Below the pieces are notes generated by a model that worked only from the letters and a program-made list of their open reading frames with translations, did no database searches and had not been told where the DNA came from. From the NCBI GenBank assembly GCA_903915565.1, contig CAIWTG010000219.1, forward strand, positions 1 to 9,995: a stretch of 9,995 bases of DNA, read 5' to 3'. Made by a program: the position numbers and the translations under genes. Positions 1 through 4,342 of the stretch are shown in pieces. The DNA is from an uncultured Chloroflexota bacterium (GTDB taxonomy: Bacteria > Chloroflexota > Dehalococcoidia > Dehalococcoidales > RBG-16-60-22). Every line of letters begins with the position of its first letter. The stretch's first letter is position 1.

Positions 1-254
1 GGCAGCAGGTCGTCATCAAGCCTGTTGATGAAAAAGGCGTCACCAAACGCGAGTATGACGTTAACGCCTATGCCGGAACGATAGGCGAGATTTCTGACTA
101 TTACTATGTCAGCATGCACAGTGGCCAGTTGTTTTATATCTATCATGTCAAGGTGGGTAAGGACAAAAAAGATATCGTGGTTTATGAGGACGAGTTAGAG
201 CCGGTGTTGTGGAACGAGGAACAGAATCAGGTATCTAAACACAGCAAACGCTAA
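1..254 (+). CDS. 3' end of an unrecognised gene (83 codons visible)
   Basis: The open frame is already running at the left edge (codons in phase from base 3) and ends at TAA 252-254. The visible 83 residues begin QQVVIKPVDEKG and end in a basic tail, NQVSKHSKR. The middle is rich in alternating beta-type residues with many tyrosines (YAGTIGEISDYYYVSMHSG) and closes with an acidic motif VYEDELEPVL. This looks like a small SH3-like or KOW-like beta-barrel domain, but that is inference from residue pattern only. No catalytic motif, signal peptide or membrane segment is visible. A strong hairpin terminator follows 22 bases after the stop, so this is the last gene of its transcription unit. I do not recognise the family, and the N-terminus is outside the window. 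Confidence 0.7.
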   Translation, partial: QQVVIKPVDEKGVTKREYDVNAYAGTIGEISDYYYVSMHSGQLFYIYHVKVGKDKKDIVVYEDELEPVLWNEEQNQVSKHSKR

Positions 255-276
255 CACTTAACTCAAGCAATAAAGA

Positions 277-309
277 ACGGGCTGCTTTTCGGCAGCCCGT
301 TTTGTTTTT
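277..309 (+). terminator. Intrinsic terminator, probably bidirectional
   Basis: A perfect 9-bp stem, ACGGGCTGC (277-285) with GCAGCCCGT (292-300), closes a 6-base loop and is followed by TTTGTTTTT (301-309). On the plus strand it ends the partial gene. Read on the minus strand the same stem is followed by TTCTTTATT, so it may also end transcripts coming through tRNA-Cys from the right. Confidence 0.92.
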
Positions 310-318
310 ATAAAGAAT

Positions 319-394
319 TGGAGGCGACGGGCGGATTCGGACCGCCGAATAGGGGTTTTGCAGACCCCCGCCTTAACCACTTGGCCACGTCGCC
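319..394 (-). tRNA. tRNA-Cys (anticodon GCA)
   Basis: On the minus strand a full cloverleaf can be drawn: acceptor GGCGACG/CGTCGCC, a D-arm GCC...GGC with a GTGGTTAA-type loop, an anticodon arm GGGGT-CTGCAAA-ACCCC with anticodon GCA, a 5-base variable loop TATTC, and a T-arm GGCGG-TCCGAAT-CCGCC. The body is 73 bases. The discriminator base is U, as expected for cysteine tRNA, and the 3' CCA is encoded (319-321). It lies 52 bases downstream of the DUF6504-type gene on the same strand and may be processed from the same transcript. No separate promoter is evident. Confidence 0.97.
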
Positions 395-446
395 TTAACG
401 TATTCCATTCTATGATAAATGATATTTTTGTGCAATATTCGCACTA

Positions 447-752
447 CTATAACTTTTGGGTAATGTACCAGTTTTTAAACTCGGGATTCTTTTTGTTCAC
501 ACCCCGGTCATAGTAAATTTCATACACTTCGCCTTCGGTGGTTTTTACGCGGTAATAGTTGCGGTGGTGCCGCTGCCACCAGCGTTTGCGTCCCGCGTTG
601 GCTCGCCCGAAGCCGTAGTCCGGCCAGAACTCCAGAACCTCCGCAACGATATATTCCCGTCCGTCAAACGTAAAAGAAACGGGCGCTTTAGTCTCGTTCT
701 CTCCGCCTTTAGTGACAACCTCTATTTTCCGACCAAAATAACGCTCCGGCAT
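447..752 (-). CDS. DUF6504-type small conserved protein
   Basis: A 101-residue cytoplasmic protein with no signal peptide or membrane segment. The visible pattern is a beta-rich core: VSFTFDGREYIVAEVLEFW (25-43), a basic aromatic stretch RKRWWQRHHRNYYRVKT (55-71), then GEVYEIYYDR (74-83) and a closing NWYIT (94-98). The order 'F-x-F-x-GR-x-Y-x-V-x-EVLE-x-W ... YYRV-T ... G-x-V-x-E(I/L)-Y-D' matches what I know of the DUF6504 family, a small uncharacterised family of bacteria including Chloroflexota; no function is known. Translation starts at ATG 752-750, but no clear ribosome site sits directly upstream; the promoter lies so close that the message may be leaderless. A frame on the opposite strand across this gene is judged a shadow. 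Family assignment is from memory of the pattern, moderately sure. Confidence 0.75.
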   Translation of the reverse strand: MPERYFGRKIEVVTKGGENETKAPVSFTFDGREYIVAEVLEFWPDYGFGRANAGRKRWWQRHHRNYYRVKTTEGEVYEIYYDRGVNKKNPEFKNWYITQKL

Positions 753-761
753 CGTATTATT

Positions 762-790
762 ATGCTAACTTCACTCCATATTGATGTCAA
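762..790 (-). promoter_or_regulatory. Candidate promoter of the DUF6504-type gene
   Basis: Reading the minus strand, a perfect TTGACA (790-785) is followed after 17 bases by TAGCAT (767-762), a 4/6 match to the -10 consensus. An alternative -10, CATAAT at 764-759, has a better match but a 20-base spacer. With the first choice the start site falls near 755, only about 3 bases before the ATG, implying a leaderless or nearly leaderless message. Confidence 0.45.
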
Positions 791-850
791 TATTATATTT
801 GCAGTCCAAATCAAATATCTGTTATTCTAAATCGTAACACTCTCCCTTGT

Positions 851-856
851 AGGAGG
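851..856 (+). promoter_or_regulatory. Strong Shine-Dalgarno site of purM
   Basis: AGGAGG, followed by two more G, lies 7 bases before the ATG at 864 and fixes the purM start. I see no equally clear promoter in the 111-base divergent gap 753-863; TTGCAG (799-804) with TATTCT (823-828) at an 18-base spacing is the best but weak candidate. Confidence 0.85.
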
Positions 857-863
857 GGCTGCG

Positions 864-1901
864 ATGAAAAAGACTTATGCCGCCGCCGGCGTGGATATCA
901 ACCTCAAGTCTAAAGTCATTTCCCAGATTGGCAAGTTTGCCAAACCTACTTTAGGTCCGCAGGTCTTAAGCGGCATCGGGTTTTTTGGCGGACTTTACGA
1001 GCTGAAAGATTACAAAAAGCCTGTTCTGGTCTCCAGCGTGGACAGCCTCGGCACCAAGAATAAAATCGCCCTCGCTTTAGGTAAGCTGGATACCATCGGT
1101 ATTGATATCGTTAACCACTGTGTTAATGACATCCTGACCTGCGGCGCATCCCCCATCTTTTTCCTGGACTATATCGGCATCGGTAAAGTGGTGCCGGATA
1201 GGGTTGTGGCGATGGGCAAAGGTCTGGCGGCTGCCTGTAAAGGGGTCGGCTGCGCTTTAATTGGAGGGGAGACGGCGGAGTTGCGAGATGTCTATCACGG
1301 TGACGATTTCGACCTCGCCGGCATCATCGTCGGTGTCGTGGAAAAAGACCAAATCATGCTGGGGAAAAACATTAAGGCCGGGGACGCTATTATCGCCCTG
1401 CCTTCCAGCGGACTGCACACCAACGGTTATACTTTAGCGCGTAAAATCTTCGGAGAAACGGCGGCCGATCTGAACAAGCGTTATCCCGAACTTGGCGGCA
1501 CGGTTGGCGCGGCGCTGATGAAGACTCACATTTGCTACTATAAACAACTCAAACCGCTTTTCCCCGATATCAAAGGACTGGCCCACATTACCGGCGCTGG
1601 CATTATAGGAAACCTGCCGCGTCCCTTACCCCAGGGACTGGCCGCGCAATTAGACAGCTCCAAATGGTCGGTGCCGCCTATCTTTAGTCTATTGCAGAAA
1701 AAGGGCAATATTGACACGGGCGAAATGTACCGCGTCTACAATATGGGCATCGGCATGGCGGTTATCTGTACGCCGCAGAACGTTAAAAAACTGACCGGCG
1801 CTTTAAAAGGGGCGAAGGTGGTTGGGGAAATTGTCAAACAAACGGGCAACGCGCGGGTAATCATTGACGGCAAGGGCTACCGCCAGGATAAAGTCGCTTA
1901 G
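864..1901 (+). CDS. purM: Phosphoribosylformylglycinamidine cyclo-ligase (AIR synthetase)
   Basis: This 345-residue enzyme closes the imidazole ring of the purine precursor: FGAM + ATP gives AIR + ADP + phosphate (step five of de novo purine synthesis, cytoplasmic, usually a homodimer). The PurM hallmarks are in order: the glycine-rich N-terminus YAAAGVDI (5-12), SVDSLGTK (58-65), NHCVNDI (84-90), the GGETAE loop (134-139), SSGLHTNGYT (181-190), AHITGAGIIGNLPRP (240-254) and YNMGIGM (292-298). Length matches the family's usual 330-355 residues, so it is complete. The ATG start is supported by AGGAGG seven bases upstream. No other pur gene is adjacent, so it stands as a single-gene unit. Its stop codon overlaps the tilS stop tail to tail (1898-1901), and a T7 run (1903-1909) follows immediately, though without a convincing stem. 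Confidence 0.97.
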   Translation: MKKTYAAAGVDINLKSKVISQIGKFAKPTLGPQVLSGIGFFGGLYELKDYKKPVLVSSVDSLGTKNKIALALGKLDTIGIDIVNHCVNDILTCGASPIFFLDYIGIGKVVPDRVVAMGKGLAAACKGVGCALIGGETAELRDVYHGDDFDLAGIIVGVVEKDQIMLGKNIKAGDAIIALPSSGLHTNGYTLARKIFGETAADLNKRYPELGGTVGAALMKTHICYYKQLKPLFPDIKGLAHITGAGIIGNLPRPLPQGLAAQLDSSKWSVPPIFSLLQKKGNIDTGEMYRVYNMGIGMAVICTPQNVKKLTGALKGAKVVGEIVKQTGNARVIIDGKGYRQDKVA

Positions 1902-3334
1902 GTTTTTTTAAACTCCAGCCGCAGAATGTTCTTCGTTTCCGGTCTTACCTTATAACGTTCATCAATGCGGTACCCCAACACCCAGGTAATCTCCTCACCA
2001 TTACAAACCAGCGGAATAGAGCCCCGCCAGCTTTGAGGGATTCTGGCGTCAATCATAAAAACGTTCAACTTCTTCGACTGTTTCATCCCCAGCGGCTGAA
2101 AGCGGTCGCCGTTTTGACGGCTCCGCACCATAAGCTTTTTACCGGCACGGTCGTAGTCCAGCCGGGCGACAAAATCATTAGGGTTCACCTCCCTTTTTCC
2201 CCCCGCCGACTTTTTTTTAATCGTAGTGATGATTTCCCCGCCGGGCAATACCGTTTTACCGGGGATTTTTAACACAATCTCGCCGTTAATCGAGGAGAAG
2301 GGGCAAAGCGACGCGGAATCCGCCGCCAGGATATACCTGTTGTATTCAATAGTAAAAGTCAAACCAAAAGGCAGGCCGATGACTTTACCGGCGGGCTTGC
2401 CTAATGCCTCAATAATATCTTCGATATGGCTGGACTCGATGTCTTTGAGGCTCCCCAATAACTCCGCCACCGCGCCACGTATAATCTGGCGCTGCAAAGC
2501 TGGATGCAGTTCCCGCAACTCTTTCTTCTTAATGACGATGGCGTTTTTTTCTTTTTTACTAACGCTTTCCGATAGATATTGCGCCACCTTTTCAATATAG
2601 TTGTAATCACTGGCGGCGGTGTGCGCCAGCCGCATTAGCGACTCGTGGATTTGCAGATTATACTTTCGCAGCAGCGGCAGCAGCTGCAGGCGGATTTTAT
2701 TGCGCGTTGATTCCGTCGTTAGATTGGTAGCGTCGAGGCGGGGTTTAATCTTATGGGCGCGGCAATAAGCGACGGTTTCCTCGCGGCGTAATTCTAAAAG
2801 AGGCCTGATTACCGTTACCTTGCCGCCGGAGACCTTAAGTTGGCTGACCGGCATTAGTCCCCGTAGCCCCCTCATCCCGCTGCCGCGCACCAGGTGCATC
2901 AACATGGTTTCAACGTGGTCGTCGGCGGTGTGCCCCACCGCCGCTTTAGTTGCCCCGACTTTGGCGGCAACCTCGGCTAAAAAGCTGTAACGCACTTCGC
3001 GGGCGGCTTCTTCCAACGTCAGGCGGTGCTGCTTTTGGTAGGCTTTAACATCCTGCGACGTGATGGTGGCAGGTATATTTAGCTTTTTGGCTAGTCCATT
3101 CACATAGCGCGCATCGGCGGCGGAGTCTTTGCTGCGCAGTTGATGATTCAAGTGGGCGATATGCAGTTTTATTCCCAGCTCTTTATGCAATCCCGCCAAA
3201 ATATAAAGCAGGCAAACCGAATCCGCCCCGCCCGAAACCGCCACGACCAGTTTTTCGCCGCGTTCAGCCAGGTTGTGTTTTTTGATGAATGACAGGACTT
3301 TTTGTTCAGGTGAAATATTTTTCGTGCTAGGCAC
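1898..3334 (-). CDS. tilS: tRNA(Ile)-lysidine synthetase
   Basis: TilS attaches lysine to C34 of the CAU-anticodon tRNA-Ile, using ATP, so that the tRNA reads AUA and is charged with isoleucine; it is normally essential. The 478-residue protein shows the N-type ATP pyrophosphatase P-loop SGGADS (34-39), AHLNHQLR (60-67), EEAAREVRYSFL (108-119), the GHTADDHVET motif (134-143) and RGSGMRGL (150-157). A middle domain follows, then the C-terminal TilS domain with RSRQNGDRFQPLG (404-416), KKLNVFMIDARIP and WVLGYRIDERYKV. Length fits the long form of the family. The start is GTG (3334-3332), supported by AAAGGTGG (3350-3343) eight bases before it. It lies 16 bases after the TIGR03936-type gene and is surely co-transcribed with it. 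The last 4 bases overlap the end of purM. Confidence 0.97.
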   Translation of the reverse strand: MPSTKNISPEQKVLSFIKKHNLAERGEKLVVAVSGGADSVCLLYILAGLHKELGIKLHIAHLNHQLRSKDSAADARYVNGLAKKLNIPATITSQDVKAYQKQHRLTLEEAAREVRYSFLAEVAAKVGATKAAVGHTADDHVETMLMHLVRGSGMRGLRGLMPVSQLKVSGGKVTVIRPLLELRREETVAYCRAHKIKPRLDATNLTTESTRNKIRLQLLPLLRKYNLQIHESLMRLAHTAASDYNYIEKVAQYLSESVSKKEKNAIVIKKKELRELHPALQRQIIRGAVAELLGSLKDIESSHIEDIIEALGKPAGKVIGLPFGLTFTIEYNRYILAADSASLCPFSSINGEIVLKIPGKTVLPGGEIITTIKKKSAGGKREVNPNDFVARLDYDRAGKKLMVRSRQNGDRFQPLGMKQSKKLNVFMIDARIPQSWRGSIPLVCNGEEITWVLGYRIDERYKVRPETKNILRLEFKKT

Positions 3335-3350
3335 TTATTAATCCACCTTT

Positions 3351-3998
3351 TTAGTTCGTCTGGAGGATGAGTTTGCTGCGGTGTATGGCATCGGGGTATT
3401 TTTCAAAGCCTAAAGCGGCAGCCACCTGCTCCGGCCGGCCCGCTCCGGTGGCGTCGCATCTTAACCTCATGCCGATGGTGCCAAAGCCCTTGCGCCAGTC
3501 GATGAGCCAGAGGTCGTCAATCAGTGTGCGGAGGTCGTACTTCTTCGGTCCCGTATCGCGCTGGTGCTGCCAGGGCAGCGTCTCTTTATCCAGCAGGGCG
3601 TTGAGCGCCGCCTCGATTTCATCTTTATTTTTATCGGTGGCGATGGTGACGATGTATTCCGCCTGCCGGACTTGTGATTGCAAGGACGGCATGGTGAGGG
3701 GCGTGTTGAAGACGCCGCTGATGGTGATGCCCTTGGGCAGCTGCCGTTCGACGGCGGCGGTAAAGGCGTGGGGCGAAACGAACTTATCCAGCTCGATGTC
3801 CATCAACTCCACCTCGCTGGTGACGCCCATCGCTAGAGCCAGCGCCAGAGAGATTCGCGGGTGGGGATTGAACCCCGCCGAATATGATAAAGCGATGCCG
3901 GCGCGGTTGAGCGCCCGCTGCCATAAACGGATGATGTCGAGGTGGGAGATATACTTAATCTCTTCCCCGCGGCTGAACCTGATGCGTAATCTCTGCAT
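3351..3998 (-). CDS. TIGR03936-family radical SAM-associated protein (DUF2344)
   Basis: A 215-residue protein starting MQRLRIRFSRGEEIKYISHLDIIRLWQRALNRAGI and continuing SYSAGFNPHPRISLALALAMGV, with ELMDIEL near 64-70. The sequence 'R-x-F-S-R-G ... SHLD-x-x-R-x-x-x-RA-x-x-RAG-I ... Y-S-x-GFNPHPR-x-S-x-A-x-x-L-x-x-G' is the signature I know for DUF2344/TIGR03936. Family members usually sit beside, or are fused to, a TIGR03960 radical SAM protein; their exact reaction is not established. No radical SAM gene or CxxxCxxC motif occurs in this window, so the partner, if present, is elsewhere. The ATG at 3998 has AGAGGA (4008-4003) four bases upstream. It is first in an operon with tilS, which hints at, but does not prove, a role in tRNA or ribosome maturation. 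Confidence 0.88.
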   Translation of the reverse strand: MQRLRIRFSRGEEIKYISHLDIIRLWQRALNRAGIALSYSAGFNPHPRISLALALAMGVTSEVELMDIELDKFVSPHAFTAAVERQLPKGITISGVFNTPLTMPSLQSQVRQAEYIVTIATDKNKDEIEAALNALLDKETLPWQHQRDTGPKKYDLRTLIDDLWLIDWRKGFGTIGMRLRCDATGAGRPEQVAAALGFEKYPDAIHRSKLILQTN

Positions 3999-4014
3999 AT
4001 TTTCCTCTTAAGCA

Positions 4015-4043
4015 ATGATAACATCGGGGAGGTGGGGCGTCAA
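4015..4043 (-). promoter_or_regulatory. Promoter of the TIGR03936-tilS operon
   Basis: On the minus strand TTGACG (4043-4038, 5/6) is separated by exactly 17 bases from TATCAT (4020-4015, 5/6). The predicted start near 4008 leaves about ten bases before the ATG at 3998, just enough for the AGAGGA ribosome site. The upstream edge overlaps the T-run of the hairpin at 4045-4068. Confidence 0.7.
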
Positions 4044-4068
4044 AAAGGAACCTGTCACTCTGTTCCTT
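4042..4068 (-). terminator. Short hairpin with T-run upstream of the operon promoter
   Basis: Arms AAGGAAC (4045-4051) and GTTCCTT (4062-4068) pair around a 10-base loop. Read on the minus strand the stem is followed by a T5 run that starts in the last stem bases (4046-4042). It could stop read-through from nrdJ just before the -35 box. The long loop and short T-run make it weak. It could instead be a remnant of a small dispersed hairpin (REP-like) element. Confidence 0.35.
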
Positions 4069-4174
4069 CCACGACATCATTCTCTTGCCTGTTTTAGACT
4101 CTTTGGTTTAAAGTGAATTGCACTGGAAAATCACTTACGAAGATCTGTCGTACGTTATCAATTGAATACTCGGT

Positions 4175-4311
4175 TTTTGGGGCTAAACGAACGTAGGACA
4201 AAAACGATTCACGCCAAATTACTTGACTTTTGAAGCTAATTTACCATAAGACTAAAAACGAATCAGAAGCGAATCCCAGCTACGATTTGAAGCTAAAATA
4301 ATGACTAAAAA
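4175..4311. repeat. Three imperfect direct repeats, period about 55 bp
   Basis: Copy A (4175-4210) reads TTTTGGGGCTAA ... GGACAAAAACGATTC. Copy B (4228-4264) reads TTTTGAAGCTAA ... AGACTAAAAACGAATC. Copy C (4285-4311) reads ATTTGAAGCTAA ... GACTAAAAA. Copies start 53 and 57 bases apart. A and B match over most of their 36-37 bases; C keeps the two cores but its inner gap is 4 bases shorter. The copies lie downstream of nrdJ and upstream of the TIGR03936-tilS promoter. They are too diverged for a CRISPR array, and their role is unknown. Confidence 0.6.
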
Positions 4312-4337
4312 AAATGTTTACGAAATTGAATCGTAAA
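4307..4337 (-). terminator. nrdJ: Intrinsic terminator of nrdR-nrdJ
   Basis: Just past the nrdJ stop, the minus strand forms TTTACGA/TCGTAAA arms (4337-4331 and 4323-4317) around a 7-base loop, then CA and a run of eight T (4314-4307). The stem is AT-rich, but position and T-run are right for ending the reductase message. Confidence 0.6.
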
Positions 4338-4342
4338 AGTCT

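Larger units (their letters stand above)
4011..4342. other. 332-base non-coding gap between nrdJ and the TIGR03936-tilS operon
   Basis: No convincing gene lies here on either strand. From right to left it holds the nrdJ terminator (4307-4337), an imperfect three-copy repeat (4175-4311), a stretch with a loose inverted repeat AAGTGA/TCACTT (4111-4116 and 4131-4136), a hairpin (4045-4068), and the operon promoter (4015-4043). The stretch is more AT-rich than the genes on either side. Confidence 0.8.

Noticed and set aside
456..830. 124-codon plus-strand open frame
   Set aside because: It lies antisense to the DUF6504-type gene, has no ribosome site and no family-like pattern, and runs into the purM upstream region.
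1903..1909. T7 run after purM as an intrinsic terminator
   Set aside because: No convincing stem precedes it, and on the other strand it encodes the FKK end of TilS.
4175..4311. CRISPR array
   Set aside because: Only three diverged copies with uneven internal gaps; no conserved repeat-spacer structure and no cas gene.
4301..4336. 11-codon open frame MTKKNVYEIES that could be a leader peptide
   Set aside because: No ribosome site precedes it, it sits within the nrdJ terminator hairpin, and no gene follows on that strand.
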